Positions 16,499 to 27,734 of a stretch of 64,000 bases of DNA are shown piece by piece. Both the position numbers and the translations under genes were made by a program. The DNA comes from Bordetella parapertussis (GTDB lineage: Bacteria > Pseudomonadota > Gammaproteobacteria > Burkholderiales > SG8-41). The notes under the pieces were generated by a model. It was given only the letters and a program-made list of their open reading frames with translations, did not search any database and was not told the DNA's origin. The first letter of the stretch is position 1, and the number at the start of each line of letters is the position of its first letter. The stretch lies in the NCBI GenBank assembly GCA_945861275.1, contig CAMATZ010000024.1:1-64000 (forward strand). The letters run 5' to 3'.

Positions 16499-17101
16499 TT
16501 ACCAAGGCCCCACTTCCAGCCAGCGTTCGATCTGATCCAGCCGGTCCGCGCCCCAGAAAGGTTCGCCATCGACCACGATGTAGGGCGAGCCGAATACGCC
16601 GCGTTCGATGGCGGCATCCACTTCCGTTTTGGTGCGTTCCTTGACTGCGGCATCGTTCAACGCGACGGCCAGTGCCACCGTGTCGATGCCGAGTGTGGCG
16701 GCGACTTCAAGGGTGATTTCGACAGCGGAAATGTCACGGTCTTCGGCGAAGTACGCGTGATACAGTGCGCGCGCGAATTTTTTCGCCAGCGCGGCATCCT
16801 TGTCATACAGCCAGTAGTAAGCGCGGCACGGCGCGACGGTATTGATCGGGAACTTGCCCGGAATCCTGAAGGGTACATTAAACCAGCGCGCTGAACGCAG
16901 CATGTCGTGCTTGGCGTAACCCCCTTTTAACGGAATGGTCGTTAGCGGCTGTTGGCCGTTGATCTTGAATACCGCGCCCAGCAACATTGGCCGCCACAGG
17001 ACATCACGCTCGTGTTTAGCAGCGATAGCGTCTATTTTCGTCGCCGCAAGGTAGCCATACGGCGATGAAAAATCAAAATAAAAATCAATTGCAGTCGTCA
17101 T
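16499..17101 (-). CDS. 2-hydroxychromene-2-carboxylate isomerase-like DsbA-family protein
   Basis: The start is the ATG of MTTAIDFYFDFSSPYGYLAA at 17101, giving 200 residues; a longer frame would add 44 low-complexity residues that overlap the upstream gene. FYFDFSSPYGYLA with its active-site Ser, plus the C-terminal RGVFGSPYIVVDGEPFWGAD with its cis-Pro, identifies the kappa-class GST/NahD isomerase group. NahD acts in naphthalene degradation with glutathione, but most relatives have unknown substrates. It lies 17 bases downstream of the nitronate monooxygenase gene, so they probably form a two-gene operon. Confidence 0.9.
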   Translation of the reverse strand: MTTAIDFYFDFSSPYGYLAATKIDAIAAKHERDVLWRPMLLGAVFKINGQQPLTTIPLKGGYAKHDMLRSARWFNVPFRIPGKFPINTVAPCRAYYWLYDKDAALAKKFARALYHAYFAEDRDISAVEITLEVAATLGIDTVALAVALNDAAVKERTKTEVDAAIERGVFGSPYIVVDGEPFWGADRLDQIERWLEVGPW

Positions 17102-17118
17102 GAATATTCCCCCGGGGT

Positions 17119-18210
17119 TCAGCGCCCTAGCGAACCCAGTCTGGCCAGCGTGTCCAGCGTTTCCTGTTCCAGCGCTGCAATCAACGCCGCCGCCGAAAGT
17201 GCACGTGACAGCGGCGCAGCCTGCCCCGCCCACATTGCCAGCAAATCCGCATTGCCTGCCTTGCCCGCCGCCGAGCGCAGCGGCCCTGACAATACACCCT
17301 GCGCCGGGAACGCGAGTTGAGGTGCGTTGCTGTTACGCATCTCACGCATAAAGCGGTTGGCGAGTCCGCGCGCGGGCTTGCCGGTAAATTTCTCGGTGAC
17401 GCGCGTGGTGTCTTCGCGCGCGGCGAGCACGCTTTCTTTGTGGGTGCTCGGCGCGCCGCTTTCGGCGCAGGGGATAAACGCCGTGCCCAGTTGCGCGCCT
17501 TGTGCGCCGAGCGCAAGTACCGCGGCGATGCCCGCGCCGTCCATGATGCCACCGGCGGCAACCACCGGAATTTGCACCGCGCGCACGATGAGCCGGGTGA
17601 GTGCGAGCGTGCCGGTCATTGCTTCGTATGGATCGCGCAGATACGAACCACGATGGCCGCCGGCTTCCGCACCCTGCGCGATGATGAAATCCACGCCGAG
17701 TGCTTCGACGTGCCGCGCTTCAGCGATGCACGTCGCGCTGGCGCCTATGCGAATGCCCGCGGCTCGCATACGCTGCAGCCGTTTTGCATCTATGCTCCCG
17801 AGGTGACAGGTGAACACGCGCGGACGCGCCTCTTCAATCACATTAAGCTGCGACTCGGTATCGGGCGCGTAGGGCGCATTAACCGGCTGGGGCGGCGGTA
17901 ACCCCATTTCCGCGTAATAACCGGCCAGTGCGGCAATCGCTGCGAGTTGATCGTTAGCAGGAATCGTCCCGGGTTGTGGCGACAAAAACAGGTTCAGATT
18001 AATCGGCGCGTCGGTGAGTTTGCGCGCCGCGTCGATGTCGCGCTGCATGGTTTCGGGTTGGGTATAGGCGAACCCGAATGAGCCGAGCGCGCCCGCCTTG
18101 CTGGCCGCCGCGACCAGCGCTGGCGTGCTCACGCCACTTGCCATCGGCGCTTGTATGATGGGCAGGCGCGTCCCCAGCAAATCGCACAGCGGCGTGTGAA
18201 GTTTGTTCAT
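17119..18210 (-). CDS. Nitronate monooxygenase (NPD-type FMN enzyme)
   Basis: 363 residues forming a TIM-barrel FMN oxygenase: N-terminal LPIIQAPMASGVSTPALVAA, the central IIAQGAEAGGHRG with the His conserved in class I enzymes, then IPVVAAGGIMDGAGIAAVLA and GAQGAQLGTAF for phosphate binding. The enzyme oxidises alkyl nitronates such as propionate-3-nitronate and detoxifies them. A Shine-Dalgarno-like GGAGA precedes the ATG. It is first in an operon with the isomerase-like gene, which suggests handling of a nitro or aromatic compound (inference). Confidence 0.93.
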   Translation of the reverse strand: MNKLHTPLCDLLGTRLPIIQAPMASGVSTPALVAAASKAGALGSFGFAYTQPETMQRDIDAARKLTDAPINLNLFLSPQPGTIPANDQLAAIAALAGYYAEMGLPPPQPVNAPYAPDTESQLNVIEEARPRVFTCHLGSIDAKRLQRMRAAGIRIGASATCIAEARHVEALGVDFIIAQGAEAGGHRGSYLRDPYEAMTGTLALTRLIVRAVQIPVVAAGGIMDGAGIAAVLALGAQGAQLGTAFIPCAESGAPSTHKESVLAAREDTTRVTEKFTGKPARGLANRFMREMRNSNAPQLAFPAQGVLSGPLRSAAGKAGNADLLAMWAGQAAPLSRALSAAALIAALEQETLDTLARLGSLGR

Positions 18211-18674
18211 CTGTGTGTCTCCGTGAATAGTTCTCGCCCACTCGGCCTGCGGCGTATCTGCCCCGTGCCGGCACTCACCAGCACGCTGACGCTCTTGCCC
18301 GCAGTGTTCGCTGCGCCTTTCGCAGGCATGCGTCTGGTGTCTCGATTGTTGCGGCGCGCGGTACTATTTGATGGTGTTCGTATGTGCCCAGACTGGCGTT
18401 CAACAGCTGCAGTTCCTCGTTAAATAAAAACAGATAACTCACAAAAAACGTATTTAAAACAATAAATTACATATTTATCTCGATCAGGCGCACAGCGCCC
18501 GGCAGCCACCGACCGCGGCCCGGGACAGGTTTGTCTTGCACCGCCGCTATGCGATGGCTATTGTGCTTTGCAATATAAGCCAGTATTCTCAAAAACACCC
18601 CTCAAAACACGATCATAAAGGATATTACGTCAGCGCCGATATTCGCGTCATCGGATCGCGCTGCCGAAATCAAT
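18211..18674. other. Divergent intergenic region, promoters likely, no gene seen
   Basis: This 464-base gap separates the minus-strand monooxygenase and the plus-strand MBL-fold gene. It contains an A/T-rich patch (about 18420-18482) unlike the surrounding GC-rich DNA, suitable for promoter or regulator binding. I see no convincing coding frame, RNA gene or clear operator. Confidence 0.5.
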
Positions 18675-19745
18675 ATGCAAGCTGCGACTGCCAGAAAAAA
18701 GGCTCAAACCGACACCTCGAACCTGTTTTACCCCATCGCCGAGCCTCCGGCGTCCGGCACGGTGACTGCCGTTGCGCCCGGCGTCTACTGGCTGCGCATG
18801 CCGTTGCCGTTTGTGCTGAATCACATCAATCTGTGGCTGCTCGAAGATGGCGATGGTTGGACTATCGTCGATTGCGGCTTCGCCACCGATGAAGCTCGCA
18901 CTTGCTGGCAACAGATTTTCGCGCAGCATCTCAAGGGAAAGCCGGTGACGCGCGTGATCGTCACGCATTTTCACCCCGATCATATTGGCCTTTGCGATTG
19001 GTTGTGCGAAAAGCATCAACTCACGCCGTGGATGACCAAGGCGGAATTTCTGCAGGCGCATGTGGTGCACAAACGCGGCGGCGGTAGCGAGCCCGAATGT
19101 GTGCGCGCACTGATGTTGCGTCACGGGCTGGATGATGAGCGCATGAAATGGATCGATGAACGCGACAACCTCTACCCGCGCGGCGTACCCACCCTGCCGC
19201 GCGCGCACCGGCGCATCCACGACAATGAAGCCATTGCGATCGGCGCGCACACCTGGCGCGTGGTCGTCGGCCACGGCCACGCACCGGAGCACGCCAGCCT
19301 GTATTGCGAAAAGCTCGGGGTGTTCATTGCGGGCGATATGCTGCTGCCGCGCATTTCGACCAACGTCAGTGTGTGGCCGGCGGAGCCGGAAGCCGATCCG
19401 GTAGGCGACTTTCTGGCTTCGCTCACGCGTTACGCCACGCTTGCCGCCAACACGCTGGTGTTGCCGTCACACGGCTTGCCGTTTCAGGGGCTGCACGCGC
19501 GCGTCGATGCGCTGCACGAACACCATCGGTCGCGGCTCGAGCGGCTGAGTGTAGCGTGCATCACCCCGCAAACCGCGGTGGCAGTGTTACCGGTGTTGTT
19601 CGATCGCCAGTTTGACGATCACCATTTGCTGTTCGCAATGGGAGAGGCCATTGCGCACCTTAACTATCTGATGCATCGCGGCACCGTGCGCCGCGTCCTC
19701 AATAGCAGCGGCGTCTACCAGTTTCAACGCGCGGAGAAAATTTGA
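18675..19745 (+). CDS. Metallo-beta-lactamase-fold hydrolase
   Basis: 356 residues. The metal-binding motif THFHPDHIG gives H98, H100, D102 and H103; later GHGHAPEHASLY and LPSHGLPFQG supply the remaining ligands. The family hydrolyses esters, thioesters, lactones or nucleic acids; the C-terminal helical region resembles the BLACT winged-helix tail of LACTB2-like members. No signal peptide is seen. The stop codon directly abuts the start of phaC, so the two are co-translated. This suggests a link to polyhydroxyalkanoate or acyl-CoA metabolism, though the substrate is unknown. Confidence 0.88.
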   Translation: MQAATARKKAQTDTSNLFYPIAEPPASGTVTAVAPGVYWLRMPLPFVLNHINLWLLEDGDGWTIVDCGFATDEARTCWQQIFAQHLKGKPVTRVIVTHFHPDHIGLCDWLCEKHQLTPWMTKAEFLQAHVVHKRGGGSEPECVRALMLRHGLDDERMKWIDERDNLYPRGVPTLPRAHRRIHDNEAIAIGAHTWRVVVGHGHAPEHASLYCEKLGVFIAGDMLLPRISTNVSVWPAEPEADPVGDFLASLTRYATLAANTLVLPSHGLPFQGLHARVDALHEHHRSRLERLSVACITPQTAVAVLPVLFDRQFDDHHLLFAMGEAIAHLNYLMHRGTVRRVLNSSGVYQFQRAEKI

Positions 19746-21560
19746 ATGCGTACCGCAGAACAGCAGCCTAAACCCTTTAACCTGACAGAGACGGTGCGGC
19801 TTTACGCAGGCATCGCGCGCAAGAGCCGCGAGTTGCTCAGACGCACCCTGCGTAAGGCCGGCACGCCTCCGCGGCAGGCGTCTGACGAACTCGGCATCGC
19901 GCGCGCTTTTTTCGAGGCGTGGGTAAAAATGGCCAGCGACCCGCTGCAACTGGCGCAGACGCAAATGAAAGTTTGGCGGGATCACGCCGCACTGTGGCAA
20001 AACACCTGGATTTCTCTGAGCGGGCAAAAGCCCGGACCGGTGGCCGAGGTGCAAAAGGGTGACCGTCGCTTTCGCCATGAAGATTGGCAGAACAGGTTTT
20101 TGTTTGATTACCTGAAGCAGTCGTACCTGATCGCCGCGCGCCATTTGCACAAGGCCATGTGCGGCGTGCATGGCCTGGATGAAACCACTGCGAAGAAGGT
20201 GGATTTTTATACGCGCCAGTACATCGACGCCCTGTCGCCGTCGAATTTCGCGCTCACCAATCCTGAAGTGCTGCAGGAAACCGTGCGCAGCAGTGGCAGG
20301 AATTTACTCAAAGGACTCAATAATTTACTCGATGATCTCGCGCGTGCCGACGGCACCCAATTGCGCGTGAAAATGGTGGATGACCGTGCCTTCAGGCTCG
20401 GCGTGAACATCGCTGCGACACCGGGTAAAGTGGTGTTCCAGAACGAGCTGTTACAGTTGATTCAATACGCGCCCGCCACCAAAACGGTGTATCGCCGTCC
20501 GCTGTTGATCGTGCCGCCGTGGATCAACAAATTTTACGTGTTCGACATGCGCGCGGATAACTCGTTTGTGCGCTGGGCAGTCGCACAGGGTCACAGCGTG
20601 TTCATGGTGTCGTGGATCAATCCTGATGCCAGGCACGCGGGCAAAACGTTCGAGGATTATCTCAAAGAGGGCACGCTGGCGGCGATCGATGCCACGCTGA
20701 AAGCGGCCGGCGCGGAAACGCTGAATCTGATTGGATTTTGCCTTGGCGGCACCCTGACGGCCGCGACACTCGGCCACCTTGCCGCAAAACATGACGCGCG
20801 TGTGGCGAGCACCGCTTTCTTTGCGACACTGGTGGATTTCAAGCAAGCGGGTGAGCTCGAGGTGTTCATCGATGAGCAGCAAATCAGCGCGCTGGAAAAG
20901 CGCATGCATCAGCGGGGTTACCTCGAGGGCTCCGAGATGGCGGCCACATTCAATATGTTGCGCGCCAATGATTTGATCTGGTCTTTCGTGGTCAACAATT
21001 ATTTGATGGGCCGCGATCCGATGCCGTTTGATCTGCTCTACTGGAACGCCGATTCCACGCGCATGCCGGCAGCCATGCACAGCTACTATTTGCGCAATAT
21101 GTACATGAAAAACCTGTTGCGCGAGCCGGGCGGCCTCACGCTTGCCGGCACGCCGATTGATTTGAGCCGGGTGAAGACGCCGCTGTATTTTGTTGCCACT
21201 GTCGAAGACCATATCGCGCCGTGGAAAACCGTTTACGCCGGCGCGCAGGTTTTCGCCAGCAACATCCCGTTGCGATTTGTGCTTGGCGGTTCGGGTCATA
21301 TCGCGGGCACCGTCAACCCGCCGTCGGCCAACAAGTACGGCTACTGGACCAACAACAAAATTGGCGCTGAACCGGATGCGTGGCTGGCTGGCGCGAAGCA
21401 ACACAGCGGTTCGTGGTGGACGGATTGGCAGCAGTGGGTGGACAAACACGGCGGCGGCAAAGTAACGGCGCGCATACCCGGTAAAGGCAAGTTGAAGGCG
21501 CTGGAAGATGCGCCGGGGTCTTATGTCAGCGTACGACTGGATCACAAGGCGGCGGCCTAG
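19746..21560 (+). CDS. phaC: Class I poly(3-hydroxyalkanoate) synthase
   Basis: 604 residues, typical for class I PhaC, which polymerises (R)-3-hydroxyacyl-CoA into storage polyester on granules. The catalytic triad is visible: C332 in GFCLGGT (a lipase box with Cys), D488 in VATVEDHIAPW, and H518 in GGSGHIAGTVNPP. The characteristic WINKFYVFDMR and the conserved VSWINPD are present. The gene starts at the base after the MBL-fold gene. phaA, phaB, phaP and phaR are not in the window, so they must be elsewhere. Confidence 0.96.
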   Translation: MRTAEQQPKPFNLTETVRLYAGIARKSRELLRRTLRKAGTPPRQASDELGIARAFFEAWVKMASDPLQLAQTQMKVWRDHAALWQNTWISLSGQKPGPVAEVQKGDRRFRHEDWQNRFLFDYLKQSYLIAARHLHKAMCGVHGLDETTAKKVDFYTRQYIDALSPSNFALTNPEVLQETVRSSGRNLLKGLNNLLDDLARADGTQLRVKMVDDRAFRLGVNIAATPGKVVFQNELLQLIQYAPATKTVYRRPLLIVPPWINKFYVFDMRADNSFVRWAVAQGHSVFMVSWINPDARHAGKTFEDYLKEGTLAAIDATLKAAGAETLNLIGFCLGGTLTAATLGHLAAKHDARVASTAFFATLVDFKQAGELEVFIDEQQISALEKRMHQRGYLEGSEMAATFNMLRANDLIWSFVVNNYLMGRDPMPFDLLYWNADSTRMPAAMHSYYLRNMYMKNLLREPGGLTLAGTPIDLSRVKTPLYFVATVEDHIAPWKTVYAGAQVFASNIPLRFVLGGSGHIAGTVNPPSANKYGYWTNNKIGAEPDAWLAGAKQHSGSWWTDWQQWVDKHGGGKVTARIPGKGKLKALEDAPGSYVSVRLDHKAAA

Positions 21561-21758
21561 CCCGTAAAATCCTCCCGCAGTACAGAGGCGATGGTGTGCT
21601 GCCGGGCCTGAAAGCGGGAGAATGAACAGAATGCGCCGGCGCCCGGCCGATTGCAACGCCGGCCGGAACACGAGACACGCGGCGCGCGCGCGGCGCTGCA
21701 AGCCCACGATTCCCGCTATAATCTCCAGGCACTGCGAACTTTCCGGGAGTGTCGGTTC

Positions 21759-22604
21759 ATGAACACCCAGCTACTCGACAAACTCAACCTACTCGACGTG
21801 AGCCCGCTCAGCGGCGGCATGGGCGCGGAAATCCGCGGCGTTGATTTATCGCGGGAACTGGATGACCGGGGCTTCGCCGCGATTAACCAGGTGCTGCTGG
21901 ATCATGGCGTGATCTTTTTCCGTGAACAGAACATTACCCCGGCGCAACAGATGGCGTTCGCTACGCACTGGGGTGAAATCCATCTGCACCCCCACATGCG
22001 TTGTCTGCCGGATCATCCGGGCGTCATCGAGATCGTGAAGAAAGAGGATGACACCACCGTTTTCGGCGAGAACTGGCACACCGACCAGATGTTTACGCCT
22101 ACGCCCGCGCGCGTCACCATCCTCTACGCAAAACAGGTGCCTCCGGTTGGCGGTGACACCCTGTTCGCCAACCTGTACATGGCCTACGACACGCTATCGG
22201 ACGGCATGAAGGTGATGATTGCCAATCTGCGCACCATCAGTGTCTACGACAAGCAGAAAAAAAGGCCGGCGGCCATGACACCGACTGCGCCCGACGATGA
22301 CCCGGAACCTGTCGAACACCCACTGGTGCGGCAGCACCCCGAAACCGGACGCAAGGCACTGTACCTCTGCCACATCGGGATCACGCGCCAGATCGTTGGC
22401 ATGACCGAGGAAGAAAGCCGACCCACCTTGTCCTATCTGATAGCCCACGCGACGCGGCCGGAATTCACCTGCCGCTTCCGCTGGGAGGCCGGTTCGATGG
22501 CGGTGTGGGACAACCGCCGTGCGCTGCATTATCCGGTCAATGATTACTACGGCTACCGCAGGGTCATGCACCGGATCACGATCAAGGGCGAGCGCACATA
22601 CTGA
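21759..22604 (+). CDS. TauD/TfdA-family 2-oxoglutarate-dependent dioxygenase
   Basis: 281 residues from the ATG at 21759; the longer frame upstream adds 36 non-conserved residues. Iron ligands are H107 and D109 (NWHTDQMF) and H257 (RRALHYPVNDY); R272 in VMHRITIKGER should bind 2-oxoglutarate. Relatives release sulfite from taurine or alkylsulfonates, or oxidise aryloxyacetates. No transporter or sulfonate gene lies beside it, so its substrate is open. It stands alone about 200 bases after phaC. Confidence 0.9.
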   Translation: MNTQLLDKLNLLDVSPLSGGMGAEIRGVDLSRELDDRGFAAINQVLLDHGVIFFREQNITPAQQMAFATHWGEIHLHPHMRCLPDHPGVIEIVKKEDDTTVFGENWHTDQMFTPTPARVTILYAKQVPPVGGDTLFANLYMAYDTLSDGMKVMIANLRTISVYDKQKKRPAAMTPTAPDDDPEPVEHPLVRQHPETGRKALYLCHIGITRQIVGMTEEESRPTLSYLIAHATRPEFTCRFRWEAGSMAVWDNRRALHYPVNDYYGYRRVMHRITIKGERTY

Positions 22605-22874
22605 GTGTGCCGAGTGTCAGTTGCCACAAAATTGAACGCATGGGCATCGGCGACCTCATGAAAACCAGGCGTAAACCAGTGTCTGGCGAGCCGGTTGCTG
22701 CGGTTGTCGCGCGTGCGCCGCAATCGGCTTTCAGCAAGGCGGTGACGGGAATAGCAGGGTTGGTGTTAGCCCGCACGACAGTGAGATGCACCGTCTAGTT
22801 TTACACCGCACAAGCCGCCACAACAAACCGCCATGCACTTGCTTTATCGAGCGTCGCGGCATGATAATCACACC

Positions 22875-23243
22875 ATGTTCACCCGCAGCCGCAAAAAGCT
22901 CACCGCGCTGATCGCGCTCCTCGCCGTGCTCTTTGCCGCCTTGATGCCGGCAACGTCCGCGTTCGCGCGCACGCTATCGGCCGATCATGCTTTGGCGTTG
23001 AGTGGCATTTGCACCACGCACGATGCGAGTGAGCCGGCGCCGATGGAACGTGCCGCCACGCACGGCCATTGTGCGTTTTGCTCCCTGGGCGCGCCGCTGG
23101 TATCTGCGCCGCGCGTGGATGCACTGCTGGCTACACTGGATGCACCCACGCCCGTGCCGCACGTGCATCGCAACCCTGCGCTGCCGCGCGATGCGGTTGC
23201 GCTTCATCCGCTCAGTCCCCGCGCGCCGCCGCGCGCCATTTAA
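22875..23243 (+). CDS. DUF2946-family exported protein, probably copper-related
   Basis: 122 residues from ATG 22875 (MFTRSRKKLTALIALLAVLF), with a signal peptide ending near SAFA. The mature part has ICTTHD and a HGHCAFCSLG motif typical of DUF2946, then a His-containing tail (VPHVHRNP). The His and Cys could bind metal. Members are often found beside copper receptors and PCu(A)C chaperones, as here. It lies 92 bases before the PCu(A)C gene and is likely the first gene of the copper cluster. Confidence 0.8.
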   Translation: MFTRSRKKLTALIALLAVLFAALMPATSAFARTLSADHALALSGICTTHDASEPAPMERAATHGHCAFCSLGAPLVSAPRVDALLATLDAPTPVPHVHRNPALPRDAVALHPLSPRAPPRAI

Positions 23244-23335
23244 TCCTGCGCCTGGTTTGGCCGTGCTTGGTTGCGGCTGCGTGACCGTTTCGCGTCACGG
23301 GTTATCTCATAACTATTTGTTTTAAAAGGATTATT

Positions 23336-23800
23336 ATGGCTACTATACAGAGCATTGCAAGGCTATCCGGCATTATCGCGCTGACGATTACGTGCGCCGC
23401 GCAGGCGCAAAGCATTGACGTAAAAGACGCATGGGTGCGCGGCACAGTGCCTGCGCAAAAAACCACCGGCGCGTTCATGGAAATCACGGCAAAAAGCGCC
23501 GTGCGCCTGGTCGGCGTAGCGAGCACGGTTGCGGGCACGGTCGAAATTCACAACATGACCATGCAAAACGGTGTGATGAAAATGTTTCGGGTTGAAGGCA
23601 TCGATGTGCCTGCCGGAAAAACCATCATGCTCGCGCCCGGCGGCTATCACGTGATGATGATGGGCCTCAAACAGCAAATGAAACCCGGCGATAAAGTGCC
23701 GCTGGATTTGCTGATTGAGTCCGCCGATAAAAAACGCGAGACCATCAGCCTGCAAGTTGAGGTGCGCGATATCGCGGGCAAGCGCGCTGTTGCGCACTAA
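23336..23800 (+). CDS. Periplasmic copper chaperone PCu(A)C
   Basis: 154 residues with a signal peptide (cleavage near AQAQ). The Cu(I)-binding signature is present: H72-N-M74 and GVMKM (M81, M83), then GGYHVMMMG (H105, M107). PCu(A)C proteins carry Cu(I) in the periplasm and help build the CuA and CuB sites of cytochrome oxidases. The gene has a Shine-Dalgarno-like AAAGGA and is 17 bases upstream of a TonB-dependent receptor, consistent with copper import and delivery. Confidence 0.93.
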   Translation: MATIQSIARLSGIIALTITCAAQAQSIDVKDAWVRGTVPAQKTTGAFMEITAKSAVRLVGVASTVAGTVEIHNMTMQNGVMKMFRVEGIDVPAGKTIMLAPGGYHVMMMGLKQQMKPGDKVPLDLLIESADKKRETISLQVEVRDIAGKRAVAH

Positions 23801-23817
23801 GCGCGTGGAGACTTTCC

Positions 23818-25940
<2,123 letters not shown>

Positions 25941-25944
<4 letters not shown>

Positions 25945-27137
25945 GCATGCTGCGCATCGCCGCGTTGTTCGCTCTGCTCTCGTGGGCATGCGCCCACGCG
26001 CAACACGCGAGCCACACCCAAGATCCAAGCCGCGGGCGGGTCGAACTCGGGGCATCGGCGACTTTTGATACGCAAGGCGTGTTGTGGGCGGTGAGCAAAA
26101 GCGGCGGGCAAGTGATGCTGCGCCGATCAATGGATACGGGCAAAAGCTGGTCTGCGCCGCAGCCGGTTAATGCCGTGAGCGAAGGCATCGGTGCGGACGG
26201 CGATGCACGTCCGAAAATCGCGCTGGGCGCGCGCGGCGAAGTCTACGTGACTTGGACCAAACCCTTGTCGAAGCCCTACACCGGCGACATTCGTTTTTCG
26301 CGCTCCATCGATGGCGGCAAAACCTTCAGCGTGCCGGTGACGGTGCATAGCGACCGCCAGGAAATCACCCATCGCTTCGACGCTCTCACAGTAACGCGCG
26401 ATGGAAAACTGTTCATCGCATGGATCGACAAGCGCGACATGATCGCGGCAGATAAGAACACAAGTAAGGACGCCAAGTATCAGGGCGCGGCGGTGTATTT
26501 CGCGGTGTCGGACAATCAGGGCGCGAGTTTTCGCGGCGACTTCAAACTTGCCGATCACAGTTGCGAGTGTTGCCGCATTGGCTTACTGCCGCGCGATGAC
26601 GGCAGCGTGCTGGCGCTGTGGCGTCACGTGTTCGAGCCCAATGTGCGCGATCACGCGCTGGGCGTGATGCATGCGGATGGGCGCGTGGGTACTGTGCGCC
26701 GCGCCACGTTTGATGAGTGGGCAGTGGATGTGTGCCCGCATCACGGCCCGTCACTGGCGGCGGATGCCGATGGGCGGCTGCACGCGGTGTGGTTTACGCA
26801 GGGCGCGAAACGCGCCGGTGTGTTTTATGGGCGTTTGCGTATGGACGGCGACGGCGGTGTGGATGCGCTGCGGCAGGTGGGCGGCGAAACGGCGGCGCAT
26901 GCCGATCTGGTGGTCAGCGGCAAGCGCGTGGTGGTGGTATGGAAAGATTTCGACGGTACGCGCTCGCGATTGCGTGCGCTGATTTCGGACAATGGTGGCG
27001 ACACCTGGCGCGAACGTGATTTGTTTGCCACCACCGGCGCTTCCGATCAGCCGCGCGCGCTGCAACATGGCGGGCGCGTGGTGGTGTTCTGGAACACGCA
27101 GCGTGAAGGCTTCACCACCACCGCGGTGCTGCCATGA
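25941..27137 (+). CDS. Exported BNR/sialidase-fold protein with a Cys cluster
   Basis: 398 residues from GTG 25941. This start overlaps the receptor stop (GTGA) and has GGAGG seven bases upstream; GTG 25938 and ATG 25947 are alternatives. A signal peptide (MLRIAALFALLSWACAHA) is followed by repeated Asp-box-like blades: SMDTGKSWSAP, SIDGGKTFSVP, SDNQGASF and SDNGGDTW, which indicate a six-bladed propeller. A central HSCECCRIG (C211, C213, C214) and a later VDVCPHHGP could form a metal site. Sialidase activity is not implied. The copper-gene context suggests a metal-binding or metal-sensing periplasmic role (inference). Confidence 0.82.
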
Positions 27138-27649
27138 ACAGAAGGAACTTCTTAATAATAACAATACCTTACGTTTCTTCTGCTGTGGTGGCTCGGAGCG
27201 CGGTTGCGGCCGCGCCAGCCGCCGGAGACTTGCTGCCGTTCGATGCCAGCAGCCTGGCGGGGCTACGCAAAATTCATGCTGGAAAACCGTTTGTGTTGTC
27301 GTTCTGGTCAGTGTATTGCGAGCCGTGCCGCGATGAAATGGCAGAGTGGAATGCGCTTAAACGCAACCACCCGTCGCTGCCAATCGTGTTGGTGTCCACC
27401 GACGCGCCGGCGGATCGCGGGCTGATCGACACCTTCTTCGCGAAATATCCGCCCGGTCCGGTGCAGAAATGGGTGTTCGCCGATGCGTTCACGGAACGTG
27501 TGCGCTATGCGGTCGATAAATCCTGGCGCGGCGAATTGCCCAAGAGCTATTTCTTTGACGCCGCGCATCGCCCCGAGGTGAAAAGCGGAAAGGTTGAGCG
27601 CGCGTGGATTGAGGCTTGGCTGGCGCGGCAATTCGCGCGCGCGCCATAA
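27134..27649 (+). CDS. TlpA-like periplasmic thiol-disulfide oxidoreductase
   Basis: 171 residues with an N-terminal signal segment (MNRRNFLIITIPYVSSAVVA) containing two Arg. The thioredoxin fold has the active site SFWSVYCEPCRDEM (C62, C65). A cis-Pro is visible in ELPKSYFFD. TlpA-type proteins reduce Cys of copper-binding or cytochrome assembly proteins. It overlaps the BNR gene by ATGA and closes the cluster, so it could keep the Cys of the BNR protein or a copper site reduced. Confidence 0.85.
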   Translation: MNRRNFLIITIPYVSSAVVARSAVAAAPAAGDLLPFDASSLAGLRKIHAGKPFVLSFWSVYCEPCRDEMAEWNALKRNHPSLPIVLVSTDAPADRGLIDTFFAKYPPGPVQKWVFADAFTERVRYAVDKSWRGELPKSYFFDAAHRPEVKSGKVERAWIEAWLARQFARAP

Positions 27650-27683
27650 AAATCAGGGCGCCCCATCTTGCGAAGGGCGCCCC
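27647..27683 (-). terminator. Rho-independent terminator for glnK-amtB
   Basis: Read on the minus strand, two copies of the self-complementary GGGCGCCC separated by about 11 bases form a stem-loop that is followed within three bases by a run of T. It lies about 50 bases after the amtB stop. It overlaps the very end of the convergent TlpA-like gene. Confidence 0.7.
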
Positions 27684-27734
27684 AGAGTGACGGCGCGGGG
27701 GAGAACCTCGCCGCCAACTGACTACACGTTGCGC

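Noticed and set aside
22607-22798. 63-codon plus-strand frame after the TauD-like gene
   Set aside because: It has no ribosome site, no recognisable pattern and unconvincing composition; treated as non-coding.
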